The notes under the pieces were generated by a model that worked only from the letters and a program-made list of their open reading frames with translations, was not told where the DNA came from and did no database searches. The translations under genes were made by a program, and so were the position numbers. From Kocuria rosea (lineage in GTDB: Bacteria > Actinomycetota > Actinomycetes > Actinomycetales > Micrococcaceae): a stretch of DNA of 32,857 nucleotides. This document shows, piece after piece, positions 23,343-31,769 of this stretch. Position 1 is the first letter of the stretch; the number at the start of each line of letters is the position of its first letter. The DNA is taken from positions 1-32,857 of the forward strand of contig NZ_JAMBOG010000030.1 in assembly GCF_023715525.1 (NCBI RefSeq), read 5' to 3'.

Positions 23343-24337
23343 GAGCGGGCCCCCGCGAAGGCCACCGCGGCGGCCGCGAGCATGCCCGCCGCGGCCAGCC
23401 CGGCCCGCCGGTACATCTGGGGCAGGTCCGCGGTGGGCACGCGAGGATCCGGCGGGAGCCCGTAGACCTCCGGCTCGTCCAGCAGCAGGAACACCGACCC
23501 GGTGCCCCCGACCCCGTCGAGCTCGTTGGCGCCGTAGAGCCGGGCCTCGGTGCGGCCCTGGGCGTGCAGCTCGGCCACCCGGTCCCGGGCCTGGGCGACC
23601 ATCTCGTCGTGGTGACCGTACTTGATCGAGGTCGTGGGGCAGGTCTGCGCGCACGCCGGTGTCTGATCATCCACCATGCGGTCGTAGCACAGGGTGCACT
23701 TCTGGGCGATCCCCACGTTCGGCACCTCGGGGCGCGCCCCGGGCTGCTCGCCCCGCTTGGTGCGGGGCGCGGCGGTGCCGTCGGTGCGCCGCTCGATCAC
23801 CCCGAACGGGCACCCGGCCACGCAGGTGCCACACCCGTTGCACACGTCGTCCTGGACCACCACCGTGCCGTGCTCGGTGCGGAACAGCGCCCCGGTGGGG
23901 CACACGTCCAGGCACCCGGCGTGCGTGCAGTGCTTGCACACGTCCGAGGACATCAACCAGCGGAACTCCGGGGTGTCCGGCGGGGTGGTGTCCTCCGGCG
24001 CCGTCTGCGGCCGCGCCTCGGGCGGGCCGACGCGCGGCATGCCCAGGCTCACCAGCTTGCGCCCGGACTGCCGGGCCTGTTCGATGCGCTCCGGGCCCTG
24101 CTCGATGAATGCCACGTGCCGCCAGGTGCTGGCCCCCAGGGAGCCGGTGTTGTCGTAGGAGGACTCCAGCAGCCGGAGGTCGCCGTCCTGGGGGTTCTGG
24201 TTCCACTCCTTGCAGGCCACCTCGCAGGCCTTGCACCCTATGCAGATCGAGGTGTCGGTGAAGAAACCCTTCCGCGCGTGCCGGTGCTCCCAGTGCGCGT
24301 CGGCGGTGGGGTCGGTCGGTCCGGCCAGCTGGCCCAT
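23339..24337 (-). CDS. Formate dehydrogenase iron-sulfur (beta) subunit
   Basis: This 332-residue electron-transfer subunit has four [4Fe-4S] sites built from Cys motifs: CIGCKACEVAC (C32, C35, C38, C42), CKHCTHAGCLDVCPTGAL, CNGCGTCVAGCPFGV and CTLCYDRMVDDQTPACAQTC. The C-terminus carries one hydrophobic helix (GLAAAGMLAAAAVAFAG) that would anchor it in the membrane, as in FdnH. No signal peptide is visible. Its ATG directly follows the fdhA stop (TAA-ATG) with GAGGGAG upstream. An insert of about 45 residues between the first and second clusters, rich in Pro and Arg, is longer than in E. coli FdnH. It links the catalytic subunit to the NrfD-like protein. Confidence 0.95.
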   Translation of the reverse strand: MGQLAGPTDPTADAHWEHRHARKGFFTDTSICIGCKACEVACKEWNQNPQDGDLRLLESSYDNTGSLGASTWRHVAFIEQGPERIEQARQSGRKLVSLGMPRVGPPEARPQTAPEDTTPPDTPEFRWLMSSDVCKHCTHAGCLDVCPTGALFRTEHGTVVVQDDVCNGCGTCVAGCPFGVIERRTDGTAAPRTKRGEQPGARPEVPNVGIAQKCTLCYDRMVDDQTPACAQTCPTTSIKYGHHDEMVAQARDRVAELHAQGRTEARLYGANELDGVGGTGSVFLLLDEPEVYGLPPDPRVPTADLPQMYRRAGLAAAGMLAAAAVAFAGARS

Positions 24338-27300
24338 TTAGGTCTCCCTCGTCGGGTCGGTGCTCGGGTCAGGAGTCGGTGCGGCGCCGGCTCGAGCGAT
24401 CCTGGTGTTGCCGGTCTCCACGGTCGCGCCCGCGCGCGTCTGGTACTCCGCGACCAGCTCCTGCAGCTGCGGGCCCCGCGGGCGGCGGCCCGGACGGATG
24501 TGGCAGGAACCGACCTTGGAGTCCTGGATCTGCACGTTGGGCTCCAGCGTCAGGCCCAGCAGGTCGTTGGCGGAGTCACCGCTGACCACTGCGTCATCGC
24601 CCACACCCCAGTGGTACGGGAGCCCGATCTGGTGCACGGTCCGCCCCCCGACCACCAGCGGGGTCATCCGGTCGGTGACGAGCACCCGCACCTCGATCGC
24701 CGCCCGGGGCGAGACGATCGTGGCCCAGCCGTAGGGCTCCAGCCCGCACTCGGCGGCCAGCTCCGGGGAGACCTCGCAGAACATCTCCGGCTGCAGCTCC
24801 GACAGGTACGGCAACCACCGGCTCATGCCCCCGGCGGTGTGGTGCTCGGTGAGCCGGTAGGTGGTGAACACGTAGGGGTACACCTCTGCCCCGGCTTCCC
24901 CGGCCGAGGGGGCGCTGAGGTTGTCCTGGCGGGCCATCAGCACCCGGGAGGGACTGCGCTGCTGAGGGTACATGGCGTTGGCGACCGGGGACTCCTGCGG
25001 TTCGTAGTGGGTGGGCAGCGGACCGTCCACCACTCCCTTGGGCGCGTACAGCCATCCCTTGCCGTCGGCCTGCATGATGAACGGGTCGTCCCCGGCCAGG
25101 GCGGCCGCGCCCCCCGCGTCGGGGTCAGGGCGGGTGCCCGGGGCCAGGTGCAGCGGGAAGTCCGGCACGTCGTCGCCCACCCACTGCTCCTGCTCCTCGT
25201 CCCACCACACGAGCTTCTTGCGCTCGCTCCACGGCCTGCCCTGCGGGTCGGCCGAGGCGCGGTTGTAGAGCAGCCGGCGGTTGGCCGGCCACGCCCAGCC
25301 CCACTCCAGGGCGGCGGGGCCCTGCTCGCGGGCCGGGCGGCGGTCGGCGGAGTGGTTGACGCCCTCGGCGTAGACCCCGGTGTAGATCCAGCAGCCACCG
25401 GAGGTGGAGCCGTCGGCGCGCATCTCGGTGTACGAGGACAACGGCTTCCCGGCGTCCGGGCCGCTCAGGTGGCGGCCGTTGATTTCGGCCAGCACCGCCT
25501 CCGGGTCCGGCTCCCCGTGCTCGTCGACGGGGTAGTCCCACGTCAGGTCGAGCAGCGGCCGGTCGCGCTCGTCGGTGGAGCCGGCCAGGCGCTGCCGGAT
25601 CCGCTGGCCGAGCTCGTGGAAGAACTGCAGTTCGCTCTGGGCCTGCCCCGGCGGGGCCACGGCCTGGTGGCGCCACTGCAGCAGCCGCTGGGTCTGGGTG
25701 AACGTGCCCGACTTCTCCACGTGCGTGGCCGCGGGCAGGAAGAACACCTCGGTCTCGATGTCCTCGGTGCGCAGCTCCCCGGAGGCGATCTCCGGGCCGT
25801 CCTTCCACCAGGTCGCCGACTCGATCAGGTTCAGGTCCCGCACCACCAGCCACTTCAGGTGGGACATGGCCAGGCGCTGCATCCGGCCGTTCGAGGAGCC
25901 CACCGCGGGGTTCTGCCCGAGCAGGAAGTACCCCTCGACCTTGTCGTCGAGCATGCTCGTGAGCGTCTGGAAGGTGCCGTGGGCGCCGGTGAGGCGCGGC
26001 AGGTAGTCGTAGGCCCAGTCGTTGTCCGCCGTGGCGGCGTCCCCCCACCACGCCTTGAGCAGGCTGACCGTGTAGGAGTCGGCCTCGGCCCAGTAGCCCT
26101 TCTGCTGCTTCGAGGCGATCGCCCCCAGGTAGTCCTCGAGGGTGTCGTGGGTGCCGGCGACGGGCATCGGGAGGTAACCGGGCAGCAGGTTGAACAGGGT
26201 CGGGATGTCGGTGGAGCCCTGGATGCTGGCGTGCCCGCGCAGGGCCATGATCCCCCCGCCGGGCCGGCCCATGTTGCCCAGCAGCAGCTGCAGGATCGAG
26301 GCGGTGCGGATGAACTGCGCCCCCAGGCTGTGCTGGGTCCAGCCGACCGCGTAGGCGAAGCACGTGGTCCGCTCCCGCCCGGAGTTCTCGGTGATCGACC
26401 CGGCCAGGTACGCGAAGTCCTCGGGGTCGATGCCGCATACCTCCTGGACCATCTCCGGGGTGTAGCGCCGGTAGTGCCGCTTGAGGATCTGGAACACCGT
26501 CCGAGGGTCCTGCAGAGTCTCGTCGCGCTGCATGCGCGCGTGCTCCATCGGCGCCCCACCGCTGCCGAGCTGGTGGCCGGCGGCCTCCGGCACGGAGGCC
26601 GCCCCGTGCTCCGGGTCGCCCTCGGGCCCGCTCACCCGGCCGCCCTCGCCCTCGGCGTACGCCCACGTGGACATGTCGTACTGACCGCTCTCGGGGTCGT
26701 ATCCGGAGAACAGGCCGTCGAGGTCCTCGGCGTCGCGGTAGTCCTCGTTCACGAGCGTGGCCGCGTTGGTGTACGCCAGGACGTACTCCCGGAACCACAG
26801 GTCGTGGGTGAGCACGTGATTGATCAGCGCCCCGAGCAGGACGATGTCCGAGCCGGCCCGGATCGGGACGTGCTTGTCAGCGACGGCCGAGGTGCGGGTG
26901 AACCGCGGGTCGACGTGGATGATCCGGGCACCGCGTGCCTTGGCCTCGGTCACCCACTGGTAGCCCACGGGGTGGCACTCGGCCATGTTGGAGCCCTGGA
27001 TGACGATGCAATCGGCGTTGGCCATGTCCTGCAAGGACTGCGTCGCGCCACCGCGACCGAAGGAGGCTCCCAGACCGGGAACCGTGGCGGAGTGTCAAAT
27101 ACGGGCCTGGTTCTCAATCTGGATCGCGCCCGCGGCGGTGAAGAGCTTCTTGATCAGATAGTTCTCTTCGTTGTCCAGCGTCGCCCCGCCCAGGGAGGCG
27201 ATGCCCATCGTCCGGCGCAGCGCACGGCCCTGCTCATCGGCGTCCTGCCAGCCGTTGCGGCGGGCGGCGAGGAAACGGTCGGTCACCATCTCGACGGCGG

Positions 27301-27661
27301 TGTCCAGGTCCAGGCGCTGCCACTCCGTCGCCCGGGGCGCGCGGTAGAGCACCTCGGTCTGCCGCCCCGGCGCGTTGACCAGCTGCTCACTGGCCGAGCC
27401 CTTGGGGCACAGCCGGCCGCGGGAGATGGGCGAGTCCGGATCCCCCTCGATCTGGACGACCTTCTCGTCCTTGACGAACACCCGCTGGCCGCAGCCCACC
27501 GCGCAGTACGGGCACACGCTTTGCACCACGCGGTCCGCGGTGGTCGTGCGCGGGGCCTGCTCCCGCGTGCGCTCGGACGTCACCGCCGGCCCGCGGCCGA
27601 GGAGATCACCCGAGCGGAGCTGCCGGAGGACCGGCCACTCCAAAGGACTGAATCGTGCCAT
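24338..27661 (-). CDS. fdhA: Selenocysteine-containing formate dehydrogenase catalytic (alpha) subunit
   Basis: This 1107-residue molybdenum/tungsten bis-MGD enzyme oxidises formate to CO2. The N-terminal [4Fe-4S] motif is CPYCAVGCG with GRLCPKGSAS. The frame meets TGA at 27097-27095 (residue 189) in N-Q-A-R-I-Sec-H-S, exactly where E. coli FdnG has N-Q-A-R-V-Sec-H. It resumes as SATVPGLGASFGRGGATQSL and MAECHPVGYQWVTEAKARGA. A SECIS-like hairpin follows the TGA, and selA-selB-selC-selD lie alongside. The C-terminal molydopterin domain is complete (GLPYHWGVGDDAVVSGDSAN). No twin-arginine signal is present, unlike FdnG, so the site probably faces the cytoplasm. The start ATG 27661 has a -10 box six bases upstream and no ribosome site. 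It is first in an operon with fdhB and the nrfD-like gene. Read without Sec insertion it would appear as two ORFs. Confidence 0.95.
27065..27083 (-). promoter_or_regulatory. SECIS-like hairpin in fdhA
   Basis: The RNA reads GGUUCCC-GGUCU-GGGAGCC: a 7-bp stem (one G-U) with a GGUCU loop. It begins 11 bases after the UGA, so the loop lies 18 bases after it. From memory, E. coli fdhF has the same GGUCU loop at the same distance. This is the element SelB binds to recode UGA. Confidence 0.9.
27095..27097 (-). other. Selenocysteine codon (in-frame TGA) of fdhA
   Basis: TGA on the minus strand codes residue 189 of FdhA, between conserved Q-A-R-I and H-S-A-T. The Sec ligates the Mo/W atom in the active site. 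Confidence 0.93.
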
Positions 27662-27667
27662 GGCAGG

Positions 27668-27673
27668 AGCTTA
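27668..27673 (-). promoter_or_regulatory. -10 box TAAGCT of leaderless fdhA
   Basis: On the minus strand TAAGCT is followed by six bases (CCTGCC) and ATG 27661. A GGAGGGG lies further upstream, too far to serve as a ribosome site for this ATG. Confidence 0.6.
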
Positions 27674-28036
27674 GCCCCTCCACCGGCTCAGTGTCAGGTC
27701 ATCCGGGGCCGGCCACCTCCAGTGAGCAGACCAGGTCGTGGACCAGTGGACCGTCCTTGAACCATCTGCGCACGTGGCGGGGCGGGACCATGGGTTCAGG
27801 GCGAGCCATCCTGCGTCACCGCCGGCCCCGGCACCGGGCCGACGTCGCGTCCCCCGCCGGGCACAACCGGCGGATCCCGGTTCGTCCGCAGCGGCAACGA
27901 CCGCTGCCATCCCTTCGTGCGGACCACGACCAGCACCGGGACCCTGACGAAAGCCGCCCGCCCCATCACCTCGGCGACGGCCCCAGGAGCACGCCCGCCG
28001 GCAGCCGGCAAGTCGTGCCTGCAGGCGTGCGCTAGG
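27674..28036. other. Gene-free stretch upstream of fdhA
   Basis: No gene is recognisable between the fdhA promoter and the small transporter subunit gene. It should hold the upstream part of the fdhA promoter and the end of the transporter transcript, but I see no strong hairpin or conserved -35. Confidence 0.4.
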
Positions 28037-28138
28037 TCAGCTGAACAGCGCGGCGGCTTTCAGGAGGGTCTGGAAGATGCCATAGGCGAGGGGGACGCCC
28101 ACCAGGACCCAGCCCAGAGCGAGTCGTGCACGGCTCAT
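28037..28138 (-). CDS. Small single-span subunit of the OFA transporter
   Basis: A 33-residue protein that an ORF-length cutoff would miss. The sequence begins MSRARLALGWVLVGVPLAYG and ends with a second hydrophobic stretch containing IFQTLLKAAALFS, so nearly the whole protein is one membrane helix with a basic N-terminus. AAGGAG lies seven bases before the ATG, and the ATG follows the transporter stop by one base (TGA-C-ATG), so it is coupled to it. Databases annotate similar peptides beside OFA-family transporters as MFS transporter small subunit (from memory). It probably stabilises or regulates the transporter. Confidence 0.85.
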   Translation of the reverse strand: MSRARLALGWVLVGVPLAYGIFQTLLKAAALFS

Positions 28139-28139
28139 G

Positions 28140-29534
28140 TCAGTTCTCCTTCGCGAGGACCGGGGTGGCGGGCACGGTGCCGGCCGGCTCGTGGAAACGG
28201 GGGTGCACGGGGGTGACCAGGAGGTTGGCGACGAAACCGACCACCAACAGACCCACCATGGTCAGCAGCGCCGGCTGGTAGGCCTGGGCCGTCAACTCCC
28301 CCGGAGTCCCCTGGGCGTCGAGGAACGCGTTGACGATGAGCGGCCCGGCCACGCCCGCCGCGGACCACGCCGTGAGCAGACGGCCGTGGATGGCTCCGAC
28401 TTGGTAGGTGCCGAAGAGGTCCCGCAGGTAGGCCGGCACGGTGGCGAAACCTCCGCCGTAGAAGGAGATGATCACGAAGGCCAGGGGCACGAACAGGATC
28501 GTGGAGACGGAGCCGAACAGCGCCAGCACGGTGTAGAGCAGGGCGCCGAGACCGAGGTAGATCAGGTAGATCCGCTTGCGCCCGACGACGTCCGAGGTGG
28601 TCGACCACACGAAACGCCCGCCCATGTTGCCGATGGACAGCAGACCCACGAACCCGCCCGCGGCGGCCGCGGTGACCAGCGAAGCGCCGTCCGCCTGGCG
28701 GAAGAAGTCCTGGATCATGGGCGCGGCCTGCTCGAGGATGCCGATCCCGGCGGTCACGTTGCAGAAGAGGACCACCCACACCAACCAGAACTGCTTGGTG
28801 CGGATCGCGTTGCGGGCGGAGACGTGGGCGGTGGTGACCAGGGCCTTCTTCTTCACCGTCGAGGGGTCGAAGCCGGCCGGCGCCCAACCGGGGGCGGGCA
28901 CCTTGATGGTGAACGCGCCGAACATCATGTACGCGAAGTAGACGACCGCGAAGGTCAGGAACAGCTTGCCGACGGCGTCGCCGCCGGCCACCCAGCCCTC
29001 GGTCCCGGAGTTGGGGTCGTAGAAACCCAGCAGCGCCGAGGAGAGGGGACTGGCGATGAGCGCGCCGCCGCCGAAGCCCATGATCGCCATGCCGGTGGCC
29101 AGGCCGGGCCGGTCGGGGAACCACTTGATCAGGGTGGAGACCGGGGAGATGTAGCCGATGCCGAGCCCGATGCCCCCGATGAAGCCGTAGCCGACGTAGA
29201 CCAGCCACAGCTGGCGGGTGAAGATCCCCAGCGCGGCGACGAGGAACCCCCCGGTCCAGAACAAGGCGGCGGTGAACATCGCCTTGCGCGGCCCGTTGGT
29301 GTCCACCCAGGTGCCGAAGACGGCGGCGGACAGCCCGAGCATCACGATCGCGATGGAGAAGATCACTCCGATCTGCGTCAGGCTCGCGTCGAAGTGCTGG
29401 ACGAGCGCGGTCTTGTAGACGCTGGTCGCGTAGGCCTGCCCGATGCACAGGTGCACCGCCAGGGCTGCCGGCGGGATCAGCCAGCGGTTGAATCCAGGAG
29501 GCGCCACCGTGTGCGCCCGGTCGAGCCATCCCAT
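28140..29534 (-). CDS. OFA-family MFS transporter (oxalate/formate antiporter type)
   Basis: This 464-residue, 12-span major facilitator matches the oxalate:formate antiporter family. Diagnostic stretches are HLCIGQAYATSVYKTALVQH, GTWVDTNGPRKAMFTAALFW, GYGFIGGIGLGIGYISPVST then LIKWFPDRPGLATGMAIMGF, and GRFVWSTTSDVVGRKRIYLI. The central cytoplasmic loop is KVPAPGWAPAGFDPSTVKKK. The start ATG 29534 has GAGGGAG seven bases upstream. OFA members near formate dehydrogenases are thought to move formate or oxalate. Here the neighbour is the selenoenzyme FdhA, 0.4 kb downstream on the same strand, so formate supply or removal is the likely job. The substrate is not proven by sequence. Confidence 0.93.
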   Translation of the reverse strand: MGWLDRAHTVAPPGFNRWLIPPAALAVHLCIGQAYATSVYKTALVQHFDASLTQIGVIFSIAIVMLGLSAAVFGTWVDTNGPRKAMFTAALFWTGGFLVAALGIFTRQLWLVYVGYGFIGGIGLGIGYISPVSTLIKWFPDRPGLATGMAIMGFGGGALIASPLSSALLGFYDPNSGTEGWVAGGDAVGKLFLTFAVVYFAYMMFGAFTIKVPAPGWAPAGFDPSTVKKKALVTTAHVSARNAIRTKQFWLVWVVLFCNVTAGIGILEQAAPMIQDFFRQADGASLVTAAAAGGFVGLLSIGNMGGRFVWSTTSDVVGRKRIYLIYLGLGALLYTVLALFGSVSTILFVPLAFVIISFYGGGFATVPAYLRDLFGTYQVGAIHGRLLTAWSAAGVAGPLIVNAFLDAQGTPGELTAQAYQPALLTMVGLLVVGFVANLLVTPVHPRFHEPAGTVPATPVLAKEN

Positions 29535-29602
29535 GGTTGAGCTCCCTCATCAGGGGTCGTACGGCCCCCTGCGGCGGGGATCACGACCTTGGTCACCGGA
29601 CG

Positions 29603-29631
29603 ATCATGCCTCAGACGCACACTATCGTGAA
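29603..29631 (-). promoter_or_regulatory. Candidate promoter of the OFA transporter operon
   Basis: On the minus strand TTCACG (29631-29626), 17 bases and CATGAT (29608-29603) would start transcription about 60 bases before the ATG, leaving room for the visible ribosome site. Both boxes are imperfect. Confidence 0.35.
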
Positions 29632-30194
29632 CCGCCTCACATCGGGCACCTCTGCAACGCTCTGTTCCCATAGAGAGGCAGGCGGGCTGCCGACGGGTGC
29701 TGGCGACGGTCGCCCCCGGGCCCGCACATGGCGCGGGCGTTGAGCCGGGTGGTGGCCCAGGGCCGTGCCGGCCTTGGTCTCGACCGGGTCGGAGAAGGAC
29801 TGCCCGGCCACAGGCGCCCTGGTCGTGGCTCCGCCACCACCCCTGCAGCGGGTGCGCCCCAGCCTCCAAGGCCACCGCTGCCTCGTCGAACTGCGGAGGC
29901 GACACACGGGCTCCGCCCACGTCGTGGGCGACGTCGAGCTCACCGTCGTCGCCCCTGCGCGCGGCGTCCGAACGAGCTTCAGCGGCTGCACCAGGTCAAG
30001 CACGAGGCCGAGCACGAGGTTGATGTGGAGCCCATGGGCGGTGGTAGGACCTCCCCGAGGACATCACCCTCACCACGGGCCCCTCCGAGTCGCCGCGAAC
30101 GGTCGCCACCACAACATGGACACCATGGCCGTGGGCTCCTGCCCTGAAGGCGGTCGATGTTCGACGCCCGACCTTCCCGGCAAGCCGACGATGA
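29632..30194. other. Gene-free or decayed stretch
   Basis: Several overlapping frames on both strands are open, as expected at this GC content, and none shows a recognisable domain. A minus-strand segment around 29850-29960 (ARVSPPQFDEAAVALEAGAH) looks slightly protein-like and might be a gene fragment. Confidence 0.35.
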
Positions 30195-30542
30195 TCAGCG
30201 GCGCATACCCGGCCTGTCCCACCCACGCCCGGCCACCGGTTCCGTGGCGAGCTCGAGATACTCCACCGAACTGGCCGAGATCAGGACCCCGGGACGGTGA
30301 CCGTCGACCTCGCACCGCACCAGCACGACCATTCCCAGCTCGGATGGCTCGTAGGGGGCGCACAGCACGGTCTCACCGGCACGCAGATTCAGCCCCGCGC
30401 GGTCAGCGCGCACCCGGCACCGGGACAGTCGTGAGACGTCCACCGAGGGCGTGACGTCGCAGGCGATGCCCACCCCGATGCCCTCGGCGACGGGCGCAGG
30501 AGCAGCGGCGGATGGCGTGGACAGGGTTTCGAGGACGTTCAT
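30195..30542 (-). CDS. Hypothetical protein, 115 residues
   Basis: The start is taken at ATG 30542 (MNVLETLSTPSAAAPAPVAE), which has GGAGG eight bases upstream. An open frame reaches back to 30596 without a ribosome site. After a proline/alanine-rich N-terminus the protein has a beta-rich core: IACDVTPSVDVSRLSRCRVR, LRAGETVLCAPYEPSELGMV and VLVRCEVDGHRPGVLISASS. It is soluble, with four cysteines. I do not recognise it. Confidence 0.45.
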   Translation of the reverse strand: MNVLETLSTPSAAAPAPVAEGIGVGIACDVTPSVDVSRLSRCRVRADRAGLNLRAGETVLCAPYEPSELGMVVLVRCEVDGHRPGVLISASSVEYLELATEPVAGRGWDRPGMRR

Positions 30543-30897
30543 GGGCGGGGCCTCCAGGTCGTCAAGCGCACCGAAATCTGCAGCACGTGCAGGCATCGGA
30601 CGGGGTGGTCGACGACGCTGTCCAGCTCCAGCCTAGTGACCGGCGCCATAGGCCGGCAGCGGGTTGTCGAAACCTTCACCCCGTGTTCATGTTCCCCTGG
30701 CCCGAGACGTCACGGCCCTGGAGCGGTCCGTCCCCTTCTGGTCCCGGGCAACTTCGCGGGGAATGTTGGAAGTTCGGCGGTTGTTCGTCCGGGCATGGTC
30801 TACCGGCTGTCTCCGGTGCTCAGCCTGGGAGCTATGAAGGTTCCCTGGAGTGCGCCCCACCCAGTGGCCGAGTGCACGGTCCGGCTCGGGATCCGAC

Positions 30898-31350
30898 GTG
30901 GCTGAGGTGCTGGTGCCGATGGCCGGGCTCGGCTCGGCGCTGGTGGCCGGTTTCTACGTCGCTTTCTCGGCGGTGGTGATGCCGGCCCTCGAGCGCCGTC
31001 CGGCCGCCGAAGCCGTCTCCACGATGGTGGCGATCAACGAGGCCGCGGTACGGCTCCCGTTCATGGCGCTGTTCTTCGGTTCCGCCGCCGCCAGTGCGGC
31101 CACAGTGGTCGCCGCACCGATCGAGGACGACCCGGCCGTGGTGCTACGGGTGGCCGGGGCGGTGGCGTCCTTGGCGGGGTGGGTGCTGACGATGGCGGTC
31201 AACGTGCCGCTCAACACCGGCTTGGCCCGCCATCCGCCCACCGCCCGGGCAGCGGCGTGGGCTGGCTACACCCGGGCCTGGACCAGGGCCAACCATCTGC
31301 GGGCGGCGTCGTCGACCATCGGCGCCGCTCTCCTGCTGACACCGGTCTGA
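30898..31350 (+). CDS. DUF1772-like small membrane protein
   Basis: The protein has 150 residues from GTG 30898 and four membrane spans (LVPMAGLGSALVAGFYVAFS, LPFMALFFGSAAASAATVVA, LRVAGAVASLAGWVLTMAVN, and a C-terminal AASSTIGAALLLTPV). The motif NVPLNTGLARHPP followed by WAGYTRAWTRANHLRAASST, with its N-x-P-x-N and W-x-x-x-N-x-x-R pattern, is typical of DUF1772 (anthrone oxygenase-like) proteins. Members are small integral membrane proteins, mostly of unknown activity. The open frame extends to 30850, but no ribosome site marks either start; GTG 30898 begins the conserved part. Confidence 0.72.
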   Translation: MAEVLVPMAGLGSALVAGFYVAFSAVVMPALERRPAAEAVSTMVAINEAAVRLPFMALFFGSAAASAATVVAAPIEDDPAVVLRVAGAVASLAGWVLTMAVNVPLNTGLARHPPTARAAAWAGYTRAWTRANHLRAASSTIGAALLLTPV

Positions 31351-31769
31351 CGCCCCCGGCACCGGGCTCCGCTGCGTCACCCCCTCCGGCGGCCTTGCCC
31401 GATGGGCGCGGGTCCTCGACCGGTGCTCCCCCACCACGGCCGGAACGAGCTGTGGGACCACCTGTCCGTCGCGTGGGGCACCACCATGGGGCGGTCACCC
31501 CTGAGGGTGCTGCACCGGGCGTCCGTTGGGGGCTGGCTTTGCGCCGCCGTCGCCTCCAGGGGCGCTCGTGGGTGGCGTTGCCGGTTTCGTCGTTCGGCGA
31601 TGCATCCCGTCGACGGCCGAAAGAAGTGCCAGTGATGAAGTGACCGCCACGATCAGCAGGCGGGCGGGTCCCCCCCCAACATGGTGTCCTGGGCCATCGC
31701 CGTGTAGGACAGCGGCCCGTCCCGGTCGGGGGTGCGGCCGTGGGCGCGCTGGTCGGGGGTGAGCCCCCG
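31351..31769. other. Decayed stretch without an intact gene
   Basis: No intact gene is visible. On the minus strand the segment after the recombinase remnant reads RGLTPDQRAHGRTPDRDGPL then SYTAMAQDTMLGG before stops and frame changes, suggesting a further broken gene of unknown family. An eight-C run lies at 31671-31678. Confidence 0.3.

Noticed and set aside
27035-27097. fdhA as a pseudogene split by a stop codon
   Set aside because: The stop is TGA at the conserved Sec position, followed by a SECIS hairpin, with all sel genes adjacent.
23207-27760. A 1517-codon open frame antisense to the formate dehydrogenase operon
   Set aside because: It is a shadow of strong third-position GC bias on the opposite strand. 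It has low-complexity Gly/Val/Arg content and no domain.
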